Assembly: GCA_016748015.1 (NCBI GenBank) | Contig: JAAOMT010000067.1 | Span: 1-64,000 of the forward strand | Reading direction: 5' to 3' | DNA length: 64,000 nucleotides | Source: Geosiphon pyriformis | Lineage: Eukaryota; Glomeromycota; Glomeromycetes; Archaeosporales; Geosiphonaceae | Shown: positions 1 to 12,596 of the stretch, piece after piece | Layout: the number at the start of each line of letters is the position of its first letter | How positions within the stretch are numbered: position 1 is the stretch's first letter | Made by a program: the position numbers and the translations under genes | Notes under the pieces: model-generated | The model's database searches: none | Seen by the model: the letters and a program-made list of their open reading frames with translations, nothing else | Told to the model about the DNA's origin: nothing

Positions 1-3000
1 AATTCTATGGCTTTGAAATCATAAAAATCCAAGTTTTTTTTCAAAAAACAGGCATTAAACCAAAAACTAAGCATAAATTCAAAACAACCAAAAGACAATA
101 CAGCACTTTATCATTATAATGTTTTTAAAACTTATTAAAAATATTAAACAATCTAACAGCCTTGTTATTTGGCAAATTTTCAATTATTCAAACCAATTTT
201 TTTATACTAATTTTATTTATAATACTAGAAAAACATTATTTTTTATATAGTTTAGCAGAAAGTATTAATAAAACTAAAATTCAGATATTATTTTAGAGAT
301 TTTATATTTTTTAGTTTAATCTTTTATAATATTATTTATATTAAATTTAATTTTACCAGATTTTAAAACCAGTTTTTCATTAATTACTAAATAATACAAA
401 ACAATTTTTTTAAAGAAACACTCTAATACATTTCTAATTATTTGGTCTTTGTTTGTGCAAAAAATTTTCATATGTTTTTTAATTGTTTTTTAATTTTTAC
501 TACTTTAATGATCTCAGATCTTTAAAGCTTAACAGTACAATAATTCTTTCTGGTATTTAACAGATGTTAAGCAATTTTTTAATTTTATTGCAGATCTGCC
601 TAAAAAAAATTTTCGTAGCACCAAATTCGTTAAATCTAAACCAAACTTGAACAAGATTATTAAATCCAACAGTATTATTTGAAGCAAAAGACTTAAAGAT
701 ATTGAAAACCAAAATTTTTAACTTATAAAACCTAAATAATTGCTTGTTTTTTGATATATTAATTTTATTAAACTAATACTTAAAAAACATTTCTTTTGCC
801 AACTTTGCTATTACAATTTTAAGAAACTTTTATATTAAGTTTAGATACTTTATTTTTTTTGTCTTTTAAAAATTTTCCAATATTAAAAACATTTATAAAG
901 ATGAAATATTTTTAAAATAGGTTTATTTTTTTTACCAGTTTTTTTAAACCCAAATTTCTATCAATTTTTGTTTGTATGCTTATAAGCAAAAATAAAATGT
1001 TTATTTACAAAACTTTCTAATTTAAGAAAAATTGAAACAATTTGATAATTAGTATTAAAATACTCAAACACATCAAAAACTCTACAATTTACTATTACTA
1101 TTAAAAAATGCTAATTAATTAATATGAAATCAATAATTTTTTTAACACCTTTTGAATTATTCTAAGTCAAAAACTTAACTAAAAGACTTTTAAAAAAAGA
1201 AATATGTAAACTTATACCAATGTATTTTTTGAAATTAATACTCTATTTTATTTTATTTTTATTAAAATTACTCTTTAATACTACATAAGTGCTAAAATTA
1301 ATTGCTTTTTTAACAAAAAATTTTATAACATTTGTCTAATTATATTTTTTACTCATTAAAATATTAACATAAAGTTCTAAATCACCACCAAAAATTATTA
1401 TTAAATAACAGATAAAAGACAAAAGTTAGCCAAAAATCTTAGAAATTTTATATACATATTAAATAAGAGTATTATTTATAATTATTGTCATATTTAAACC
1501 TAAATAATTAGACTTTAAACCAGAAACATAGATTTTTATACTTAAAAACTTGTTTTAATTTAAAGCCTAATCTGTTTTTTTAACTTTGTCTTAAAAATAA
1601 TAGAAATTAAATTGTTAGAATTCTTATGCTACTTAATAATATTAGTTTGTTTAGCCATATTGTTTATATTTTTGATATTATATGTTGTAAATTTTCAAAT
1701 AAAATTTATTATTGAGATAAAAAACTACTAAAAAACTTAAGCCAGTACACAAATAATCTAACTTTATTAAAACTAAGTTAATAGAAATCTTAAAAGCAAT
1801 TATTTTTGATTTCAATTTACTCATCTTGGTTATTAAAACTTTAAAACTGTTTAAATCTAGATCTGAAACTTTAGATGCTATTAACAGAGAAAAAAAAGAC
1901 AACTTTTGGGATTTATTTACAATTATATCCGAATTTAAACTTAAATTTATTACCAATAAAAAAGCTAAAACAAAAAATTAAAAAATAGAAGCCAAGAGCA
2001 TCAAGACCATATTATTTAGTTTGTACATAATACTAATTATTTAGTTAATTAGTAACTTCAATAAACATTTTAAAGAGATTAAATAAGCTTTAAAAGATAA
2101 AACATCTTGTAAAAAATATGGAATTTTATTATTACATAAAGCACTAAAAAAAAAGCCAAAACCAGAATCAGAACCAAAAAAAATATTAATAAAAACAAAA
2201 ATTAATAAGACTATCTAAACCCAAAATCTGTTACCAAAAGCAGCAGAATGCAAAATAAAAACATTTTTCTTGATATATAATTTAACCAATTGAAAACAGT
2301 TTTTTTCTAATACAGATTTTTTATATATCTTTAAAAAAAAAAACTAATATATCTAAGATATTATACTCTAAAACAGAATATTTAAGACACTTATATTTTT
2401 TACATTAAATTAAATTCAATTTTATCCAAAAAAGCTTAATATTATTCAAAATTAGCTTAATATAAAAAACTAACTCTAATTTTTTTCTGATTAAAAGTCA
2501 ATTACAATATAGCAAACTTTGTTGTTATTTTTAAATAATTAATTAATGATACAAGTTTTTTTGTCAATTTCTTTTAGTAAAATACTAAAATTATAAACTA
2601 TTGTTTTTACAGACAAAGTAAACAAAAGTGTTTTAAAACAATTTCTAAACATCTAAATATCATAATTTTTTATAGTTTTAGCTATATATATTAAATTTTT
2701 TTTAATCAAGAATAACTATCTAGATAATAACAGATTAGTTTGATTTAATTTAGCAAATTTTATTACAGTTTTTTGTTACAGTCTAATTGGCTACAATTAG
2801 ATTGATACTATTTGATTATATTTAATTACTGCAGTAATAATTATATTTTTAACATATTTATAAAATTTTTTTTGATTATTACAGTTTAATTTAAACAAAA
2901 TTCTTGTTTTTTAAGATTGTTGTTTATTTTAATGTTTTTTTTTAGCCAATAATATAGTCTTATTTATATTTTTTTCTAATGTAAATATAAATTTAATAAA

Positions 3001-6000
3001 TTTTTCAAATTTTAAAAGAGTAGTAGCCTTTCTAAAACCATTAATTATTAAAAAAAAATTTCTAATTATTTGAGTTTTGCAGTTGCCAATTTGCTTTTAC
3101 TGCTGAAAAATTAATATCTAATATAAAAGATTTCTTAACTATTATTTTTACCTAAGATTTAACAATTTTAAGATCAATTTATTTTCTGTTTAAAAAAATA
3201 TTGAGGAAAAATAGAAGAGATTTAATATTTTTTTCTATTTTAAAATTAAAAAAACCAAAAAAAAAATCATAATTCAAATTAGTATTTACTTTTTTAGCTT
3301 TAAAAATAATAGTAACTAAATACAAAAAACACTTATCATTAATGTTAGCTATAATATTACTGTTTTTACTATAACTAAATTCGTTGTTTATATTCAAATA
3401 TACACTATTATTAAAATTAAACTTAATCAAAGAAAATAAATCATTAGCAAAACCATAAAAAGTTTTTTTGAACATTTTTTTTTAAACATACTATCACTTG
3501 AAGCAGCTTTCAAGTTTATAATAAAAGAATTAGTAACTTAAAAAATATTAAAAAAAACAACAAAAAAAATAAAAAACTTTTTTTTTAAAAATAATGTTTT
3601 TTAGGAAATTTTAAAAAAAATTATAAAATTTTTTTGATTTTTTATATTAGTTATAAAAAAATAAATAATATATAAAACATATTAAATAATAATATTAAAT
3701 TTTATAAAAATAACTAAAAAATAAATATATAAATAACTAAAAATAAATGTATAAATATATTAAAAATAAACAAATTTTGCCAACTATTTTGATAAAATTA
3801 AAAAATTAAGTGTTTTTGGTTTAAATAATAGATAAATATTTATTAAATTAAGTTTAAGTAGCTAATTATATATAAAAAATATATAAATTAAATTTATAAT
3901 TAAATTTTTTAAAAATAAAAAAAACATAAAGCTTAATAAAATTATATTTAATTAAAACAAAAAAAATCAATAAAATTTGTTAAAATATAAATAATTTATA
4001 TTAATTTTAAAAAATTTACAAATAATATTAGAACTTTGTATAAAAAAAATTTTTTTTAAAAATATATTTTTACTAAAATTCAAATTTTTAAATAAGTAAT
4101 TTAATTTTTTTATATTTAAAATTCTGAAATAATTTATTATTATATTAGAAATTTTTTATTGTTGTAAACTGTTTAAAAAAAATAATAAATAGCAATTTTT
4201 TATTATATTTAAATTAAAAAAAATAAGTTTATAATAAAAATATATATATATAAATAATTTTTATAAGTTGTTTTACAATAAACAAAAATTAATTATTTTT
4301 AACAGCAAAATAAAATATTATTTAAATTAAAAAACCAGACATATTTTAAAATAAAATAATCAAATAATTTAATAATAATAATAATAATAATAATAATATA
4401 ATTAATTAATTAAATTTATAATTTATAATTATTAATTTAAAAAAAACAAATTTATTAAACATTAAAAAAAATAAAACTTTTAAATTATTAGTTTTTTAAT
4501 TATAAAATTGTGTTTTAATTATTAAATAACTTTATTAATTTTAAATTTTAATAAAAAAAATATTAAATTATTTTATATAAAATTTATATTTTAAAATTTG
4601 AAATATTATAGTTTATATTATATTTTATAATATTTTACTTCATATTTTTTTTGATAATTTTTTTGTTTTTACAAAGTATAATTTTTTTTATATTAAATAA
4701 TTTATAATTACTTTTATTATAAATATGTTATATTTTTATTATTATTATTATTTAATAAGTATAGTTTAATTATTATTTAATATACAGAAACAAATTAAGT
4801 AATCTTAATTAAACATAGCTTATTTGTTTTCTATATATGATTAGTTATTTAAACCAATTAAAACAATACTACATACTTATTTAAATCTTTATACAATTAT
4901 TTAAATCTAAAAAAAAACAAATCTTGTACAATTGAAAACTAACAGTAAAAAACTTAATAATACCAAGCAAATAAACTATCTTAGCTGATAAAAATCTAGA
5001 TAAACCATATGAAACTTTAGACAAAATTTTTATATTACTAATTAGCTTATTTTTTTCATATTTATCCTAAATTTTAATCTAATAATTATAATTTATACTA
5101 ATGTCTCTTAGCCAAACAATAAACAAAATCAATTATTATTAATACAAACTTTTTTATTATTAAAAACCAATATTGTTTTATTAATTTATTTTCTGAAAAC
5201 AAACTATATAAATATTCATATTCAATATTTCTAAAAAAAAATATATAGCACTAATAAAAAAAACATAAAACAAACTTTTATTAAAGACTTCTACAGTTTA
5301 ATATGTTTATATAAAATCTTAAAACATATAAAAACATTTTTTGGACAAGTAAAAGCATAATTAAACAGTTTAATATTAATATATATTAAGTATAATACAG
5401 TCAAATAATTTCTGTTATAAAGTTTTTTCTTAATTACAACCAGCAATTTCTTATAAATTGTTTTATTAAATATATATAAAAGACAATTGATGCCCAATTA
5501 ATAAAACCAAAAAGCATATAAGAGTTCAGATATCAGACTAAAACAGTACAAGTTTAGTCTATGTTTCAAATAAAAAAACCATCCAAAATCTCTGTATTAA
5601 AACTCATTTCTTATTAAGTACAATAAACAGTCTAATAAATATTATAAATAGAATAATAGTCATTACTTAATATAATTAAATCATTAGCTATAATAAATTT
5701 TTTTTAAATTCCAATAAAAAGAACTAAATAAAACTGTGCTGTATAATATACCAAAATATTAACAAAGTTGTTATTTGTGTTTCCTAAATAACTCTTGATC
5801 TTTATTTATTTTACAAAAATATTTTTTAACTTTATTAAATTAGCCATGTTTATATATTTATATATTTTTTATTTTTTTATAAAATATTATTTTTTTTGCA
5901 GTAATTTATATATAACACAATTTATTATAACTAATTACAATTAAAAACTAATTTTTAAAATCATAAATATTTAAAAAATAAACTTTATATTTATTTTTAA

Positions 6001-6990
6001 ATTAATTAATTAATTAGTAATTATCTTAAAAATATGTTGAATTTGAATTTTTTAATATAATAAACATGTTTAATATTTATAACAAAATTTATTTTGGCAG
6101 TTACAAAAAAAATGACTGAATTTATTAAAAATTTAATTTTTTTAAATTTTACCAGATTAAATAGATTTAATAATTTTAATTTAAAACAATAAAAATTGTA
6201 TAATATTAGAAAAATAATAATTTTAATATAAAATATTAAATCAATAAATTAATTTATAAAAATTTTGGATATATAATAAAAACTTTATTATTTTAATTAA
6301 ATAACATTATTTATGTTTTAAAAAATTAAAAAATTTATACAACATGTTTATATTTAACAAAAATATAAAGTATAAAATATTTTTTTATAATGTTTTAACT
6401 AAATAAGATTTTTTTATTATTTATTTTATCTATAAACTGTAACTATAAACATAAATAATATGTTTTTAATATGTAATTATCTACTTAAACTTTTATTATA
6501 TAAAGTCAACTTTATTTATATTACTAATTACAAAAAAATTTTCAATAATGTTTTTTACAAATCAATTAATTTTTAATATGAATATATTATTTTTTGTAAT
6601 TATTTTATTTATTAACAAATTATTGTTGGTTAAATAAACAATAATTTATTATTTTTAAAACTATTATTATTTAATATTGTAATTTTGTTTATATATATTT
6701 TTCATACTATATTTTTTTTGTTAGCAATTTCTTACTTTTGCAATTATTTTTTTATTTTTAATTACTGTAAATTCTAAATTTAAATTATTGTTATTATATT
6801 AATATTAAAAATATTTTTAGTATTATTAAATTTAATTATAAAAATTTTCTGATATATGTGTTTCTTTTTAATGACCTTAATCGTTGATATTATTTTATTT
6901 ATATAATAAAAATAGTAGTTGTCAATATTAATATTCAACTTCACCAAGATTTGAGTATTTTAAGTAAAATTAATTGAAATTTGGCAAAAT
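1..6990. other. AT-rich gene desert
   Basis: I see no supportable gene in this stretch. It is overwhelmingly A and T, CpG is very rare, and the open frames are short and low in complexity on both strands (for example 3179-3475 and 5291-5497, minus), with no recognisable motif. It may be an old, decayed block of transposons, but I could not identify any transposase or reverse transcriptase signature. Similar deserts lie at 36.5-39.8 and 52.7-55.7 kb. Confidence 0.6.
4370..4398. repeat. (AAT)n microsatellite
   Basis: A perfect AAT triplet run of about nine units inside the AT-rich desert. Confidence 0.9.
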
Positions 6991-7103
6991 CAAAGTGAAA
7001 GTTGAAATGATAAAACCCAGAATAGCATTATCCAAAAATGTATAAAACAATTTCTTTTATTCAAACCAGCTTCGTAGCCCAATTTTGTTTGATTTATGAA
7101 TCA

Positions 7104-7280
7104 TTAAATTTGCCTATCTTCATTGAAATAAGGAAACGGAGTGTCAACGACATCAAACTCAAGTTTTGAAAAAGGTTGGTGGGGACGCAGAACATTGACA
7201 TTCGCACACGGCAAAAAGTAATTGATTGGAAAACGGGTTGGAGGAGGCCAAATATGGCAAAGTGATAAAGGCGAAGAAAT
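7104..7280 (-). other. Coding-like segment downstream of TRM6
   Basis: This is a block of clearly higher GC than its surroundings, open in one minus frame between stops at 7281-7283 and 7104-7106. It encodes about 58 residues rich in Pro and aromatic residues. No ATG opens the frame and I do not recognise a family. It could be a terminal exon of an undetected gene, an exon remnant, or part of the TRM6 3' untranslated region. Confidence 0.2.
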
Positions 7281-7441
7281 TTATTACATAACATCTTAGG
7301 GATGACGTTACAAATTTGTTACACTCCCAAATTAATAGATTCTATGATAGTACATTATGTAAAAGAAAAAACATCTTCCTGAATTGATAATCTACAAAAT
7401 AAAGTTCTAAGTGGTGGCTTTATAATCATTAACTTTTCTTT

Positions 7442-9700
7442 TCATTCTAACTTGGACTTTTTGTAAGATGTACCATTTCTTCCCTTTCTAATCTCTTCTT
7501 TTTCTTCATCAGCATCATGATCAACATGAATCAAGGGATCTTTTTCAACGACCTGTGAAGTTCTGTGATTACTTAACTTCATATAAGCTGGTTTTGGACT
7601 CGGCAGCGATTGATCTATCACAACTCGAATAGTAGAGAGAATGTAACCACCACCACCAGTTGTAGACATTTCCGGGTGAGTACGGCCGGGTAATACCTGA
7701 GTTTTTGTAGGAAAAGGTCAATAAAAAGAACATGTAACTAACAGCAAAGAGGTTTGATAAAAATTTGCAGAAAATTTAACCTGATAATTACGCAGCCAAC
7801 TTTCAGATATCTGTGGATTTAAATAATGTTTGACGATACGCATGTGAACGCATGTGTTTACCAAAACCTTTTTGAATGTAAAGAGGGCTCAATAAGCAAA
7901 AGTCACATGGTGAGAAATCAACTTCTGGAGCCCTAACCTCTTTATTGGTGTGATAAATAACTATTGGACGGGAACCAGCAATATATGGGATCAAAGTTTC
8001 TAATATCGATTCATGTTGATACTGACTGGCAATAATCAAGCTAGATTTGCATAGAATGGAAAATCGGTGTGGTAAATAATATGAATAATTATGTGTCAGC
8101 AAATCGAGGACCACCAACGAAATTGAATCTACCCATCAAATCCGCCTTCCCAAAGAAGTTGTTGTGTTTCTTTTAATTTATAGTGAGCCGCTTTTCTCCG
8201 TAGATATCCTTTTAAATCATTTTCGGAAAGGGTTGATTCATCTTGTGAATCGAAAGCGACTATAAAAATAAATTGTCAAAACCAAAATATTAAAGTAAAG
8301 AGATTAATTAATTAATAAATGAGAGCTACCTTCTTCTTCTTCATCCTTCAAAACTTGCTGCCATGAAAGCACCCTGAGAGAATTATTAATATTTTGGGTG
8401 AAATTCATATAGCGTACTACATCATAGTTATGATTCTCGTTATCATGTATTCCCAAAACGACACCGAAACCTGATAAAGATGATAAAATATTTTTGTGTT
8501 GAGTTAAGCACGATTGAAGAAATCAATTTATCTTTTTAATTTCCTTGAACTTTGAATATATACCACCCATTCTCTCCATAACACCTGATATCACCAACCC
8601 CTGTGTATCATCAACCACTAATAATTTTATGTTTGCACGAACATTAGCTGAAGTCAAAAGTTGAGACAATGTGTCGATGCGCAGATCCCTTTAATTTTTT
8701 AGAAGAAATGTTTAAATTCATGGATAAATTTGGAAGCAAGCAAATTTTCCAATTGAAAAGATACCTTATCTTTCCAGGATTTTTTCGAAAAAAATATTCC
8801 CAAACTGAATATAGTGTCGGTCTCAAAGGAGTGAACACTTTGGAAAATCTAATTATTAATGATAGCTATATTCTTTATTGCCCAAATATTTCATTGGAAC
8901 AACCAACCAAATATTTATCACTTACTTTGCTTCCTTCCTTTTAATGTATTTCGCCTTTGAATACTCTGTTTTTTGCTCGAAAGCCGAATGACTTTCTACA
9001 ACTTTTTTTATGATTTCCTGTAAATTCATCAGGAAAGGTCGTAAAGTTATAGGCTGGGACAGAAAAAACAAATTGCTCAACTCATCTACAATACCTGACC
9101 CTCAATTCCTTCACTTTTTAATTTCTCAATATCTGTATAAGATAGCTTTTGTGTTGAAGGATCGTCGATAATATCGCGATTATTTGCGTCGGTCTCATCT
9201 TATAAAGGGATCAAATATCCTTTTAATTCAATGAAAAAACCGAATTAATGGGATTAACTACTTACCAACTTCGGTATATGCAACATTTCGTATCACTTTT
9301 ACTCTATCCCCATCGTATATTTCATACGAGTGACCAAATTGGCGTCCAATAATATCGTTACTATGAAAAGTTCCAAACTTGCCAAGTGATATTTTTCTTT
9401 GGTCATAGAATTGTGAGCCACAAGATGGGAGAACAAGGCTGATTCATTCAAAAATAAAGAACTGGACGAAGACAAGTATTTGAAGAGCTGGATACACACT
9501 CACGTATCCTTCTGAAGTTTTACGACTTTTACGTTACCACTCGGCATCTGAATGAATACATATTGATTTTCGCAGATCAAGGTTTCCTCTTCGTCTCTAT
9601 CTTCTAACGAAGAAAGCAATTTTAAGGTTTGTGGGGCAGTTTTTGTAGTTCTGCTACTTTCGTTTTTTACTTCACTGACAAGATCTCCCAAGGAAGTCAT
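7442..9700 (-). CDS. TRM6: TRM6/GCD10, non-catalytic subunit of tRNA m1A58 methyltransferase
   Basis: The protein pairs with TRM61 in the nucleus to methylate adenosine 58 of tRNAs, which stabilises initiator tRNA-Met. TRM6 binds tRNA and TRM61 holds the active site (family knowledge). I assembled eleven exons: 9700-9504, 9396-9266, 9198-9095, 9017-8926, 8848-8765, 8688-8564, 8470-8330, 8259-8133, 8040 to about 7871, 7810-7781 and 7696-7442, about 485 residues, the usual family length. Diagnostic blocks in order are KISLGKFGTF, an LRPT block followed by DLRIDTLSQLL, WEGGFDGLIIASQY, IPYIAGSRPIVIYH, SESWLRNYQVLPGRTHPEM and GGGGYILSTIRV. The tail is charged and lysine-rich. Most junctions keep phase with GT-AG borders. 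The exception is the exon 9/10 junction, where every GT donor I see leaves a phase that does not fit the 30-nt exon 10. That may be a sequence error, an unusual splice site or a misplaced border. The start at 9700 is the first ATG of the frame. Confidence 0.93.
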
Positions 9701-10092
9701 TGTTTGTTTTTGTAGGTTAAAGGCGAACTTGGTTAAATTTTTTTTATGCTAACGATTACGATCTCTGATTGGCAACTTTGATTGTTTGTATTTATCATAA
9801 ATTATAATGTTGCACTCAATTTTTAAAGGTTTGATAAAAGACGACGACGCAGTAGATGTGACTTCGGCTGATAGATCAAATTCAGTTTTCAGTAGTGTCG
9901 ACCAAAATGGGGGTTGGTAGTTTCATATGATTATCTAGTCCAGTGACTTGGATGTCGGAACGTTTGAACATTTATTAGCCTCGATAATCAACTCGCTATT
10001 GAATTTATTTTAAATTGTTTGATATGGTTTTTGGCAAAGAATTCTATTATTCAAAAATATAACATTACGATCAATAGAATTTAGATTCGGAC
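9701..10092. other. Intergenic, TRM6 upstream region
   Basis: This is the upstream flank of TRM6 (minus strand). Its composition is less AT-biased than the deserts. I see no coding frame of note and no convincing core promoter element. Confidence 0.4.
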
Positions 10093-10320
10093 TATACGAC
10101 TTGTATGTTTGGGATTGTTATATTGTTGAAAAAACCACTTCTTTTCAAGTATCTTATTAACTTTTCCAAAATGCTGTTGGAAAATTTCAAATATAAATTA
10201 GTATCCACATGATACGCCGGAAAAAAAATAAACTAGGTTTTCCCTTCGTGTAAAAGCCAAAAATTTTTGTAAAAGTATTTAAACTCTAAACATGAAATTT
10301 ATTATTTAACAAGAATCAAA
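10093..10320 (+). repeat. Dispersed ~200-bp repeat, copy 1
   Basis: This segment aligns by eye, in the same orientation, with 23680-23910. Shared blocks include AAGTATCTTATTAA, GATGCTGTTG versus AATGCTGTTG, ATGATACG, and TTCGTGTAAAAG, in the same order and at similar spacing. It has no coding capacity. It is probably an old non-autonomous element or a remnant of a larger repeat. Confidence 0.6.
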
Positions 10321-10439
10321 TTCAATGATGAAATCAAAACGTCCTCATTCTCAACTATCCAATACCCATCACATATACATTCTATAAACTCATTTACTTG
10401 CAGTCTATATATATTCTGCCTCATTTTCTATTGGTGTCT

Positions 10440-10915
10440 GAATAATTTTAGGCATTTCAATTAGCTTGCAACCTTTACACAGCTCCCAAGCTAGTTTCCT
10501 CAACCATTTGTCGAAATTCTTCCCAAACATTGGTTGTCAACAATTTGTGTTAGAATTAGAATCAAAGAAGTGTTAATGGAATATATGTCAACAGAAAAGA
10601 AGATAATATTAGAAAAATATACAGTAACATTTTTGTATTGTCAAGCTTGCCTTTTTCAATTTTTATATTAATAGCTATGATTTCACCAACAATCGACTTT
10701 TGAATAGGAATTCGCATAATATAGAGATGTGTTTTTGACAAAAGTTTAAAAGTAATCTTTTTGAAATCCATAAGTTTCTTATTATTATCAAGTTTAAAGG
10801 CTTTATAGCATGTTCCAATAAAACCAGATTCTTTAGTTGTTGTTTTTTTGAATTTATTGAAATAACTTGCAATAAAAAAGTGAATGCAGATGAATTCAAA
10901 GAAATTAATTTTTTG
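10440..10915 (-). other. Unrecognised coding-like fragments
   Basis: On the minus strand a frame stays open from about 10915 to a stop at 10562. It contains an internal ATG at 10771 and ends in a hydrophobic stretch of about 18 residues like a membrane segment. Directly beyond it, 10533 to about 10417 gives a second short frame with a plausible Trp/Leu-rich coding pattern that ends in a stop. Together they resemble the broken 3' part of a gene. I do not recognise the family. Confidence 0.25.
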
Positions 10916-11476
10916 TATTTTTAATATAATTACATTTAATATATAACAAAAAATTCAGAAACAAGACAAATGACAATAAATATCATAAACACCCAATTTT
11001 TATTTTCTTTATATATAACAACAATAACCAATTAATTACATGTTACTAGATAATAAATTTTGAATAATTATATATGTATTATATGCACTGTACACAGAAT
11101 AATAATATTATTTTATTCATTTTACTTGATTTTTGAATCGTTTTTAATGTTTGACTATTATATTGCTATTTTCTCTATTTAAAACAAAATATACACAGTT
11201 ATAACTATCCAAAAAGATTGTTACATTAAATAAAAATGTTTAACTTGAAAATTTTTAATAATCAAAGTTTAATAATATTTAAAATATTTAATTTCATATA
11301 ATGATTACTAATAAAATTATTTTGAATTGATTTTGTTAAATATTTGTGTTTTTTAAAAAAATCACAAAAATTAAAAATCAATTATTAAAACACATTAGAT
11401 TAATTTTGTTTATTTATAAAAAAATTTATTTATTTAAAAGTGGTATAATAAATAACAACAACAAAAACAACAACAA

Positions 11477-11555
<79 letters not shown>

Positions 11556-11871
11556 TAAAATATTGTAAATAATTAGTTTTGTTTTTAATAATAATTATTT
11601 ATATAAAATTTTATTAATAATTAAATATATATTTTTTGTATTATTTAAGATACTTAATTTTTTACTTATTTTCATAATTTTTTGGATTTTTTGAAATAAA
11701 TTTATATATTAGTTTTTTTTTTTTAAAAAAAAGAATCGAATAAATTAAATTTTAATATTTTAATTAGTTTGAATATTTTAATAGTTTTTTTTTCTTTTCA
11801 TGAAAAAAAAACATGGATTGATTGATTTATTGATTAATAAATAAATATAATATTATATATATATTAAATTA

Positions 11872-11902
<31 letters not shown>

Positions 11903-12596
11903 TTATAAATTTATTTTGTTTATTATTTTTAATTTTTTTTTTAAATCTTATGTTATTGTTATTATTGTATTTGAATGAATTAAATTCCATTTTACTTGTT
12001 ACATAAAGTTTGGTAAAATAATAATAAAACAAAATATTATTGTTTATCTGTGTTTATTCTAAACATTTGTTATTATGTAAAATAATTAAAATAATGTAAT
12101 GAATTTTTATTTAAAATTATTCAAAAATTTCATCATTTGATTTAATATAAAGTCAAAGAATGAATGTTTCTTGAATAATTTTTGTTTTTAAAATTTTTTT
12201 TTAATCTCATTGATTAGTATTAATAATTATTGACAACTATTGAAAACTATTAAAACATAAATTTGACAATCTAAATATTAAAACAAAGCAAAATCTTGAT
12301 TAAATATCTAAATGAAAAATTCCCTTAAAATTTGCCAAAGTTGGTGATAAAATAATTGAATTAACCAAAGATTTAAATATTTTATTAGTTATGTTACAAA
12401 ACGTTAAACAAATATTTTAGTTTAAAGTTGGTCTAGAAATTTACTGGTTTCATTAACTGTGGTTAAATTAAATTAATAATAAGAATAATGAAAAAATACA
12501 TGATCATGTTTGTATTATACATAATAGTGTGAATTATAAGAAATAGCAATAATATTCTGAGTCGATTGATGAAAGATATCTAGAATCCGATTTGTT
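10916..12596. other. AT-rich intergenic region with triplet repeats
   Basis: I see no gene here. Besides general AT-rich sequence it holds an AAC/ATT compound microsatellite (11456-11556) and an AAT run (about 11870-11901). The short plus frame across the first microsatellite only reads the repeat as Asn and Ile runs. Confidence 0.6.
11456..11556. repeat. Compound (AAC)n(ATT)n microsatellite
   Basis: AAC-type triplets with a few AAA interruptions run to about 11512 and switch directly into perfect ATT triplets. Confidence 0.95.

Noticed and set aside
1678-5497. Minus-strand frames in the first desert as possible genes
   Set aside because: Short, Asn/Lys/Ile/Phe/Leu-rich, with no motif. Such frames are expected by chance at this AT content.
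1-6990. Mitochondrial origin of the AT-rich deserts
   Set aside because: No mitochondrial gene, rRNA or tRNA pattern is visible, and the desert is continuous with nuclear intron-containing genes.
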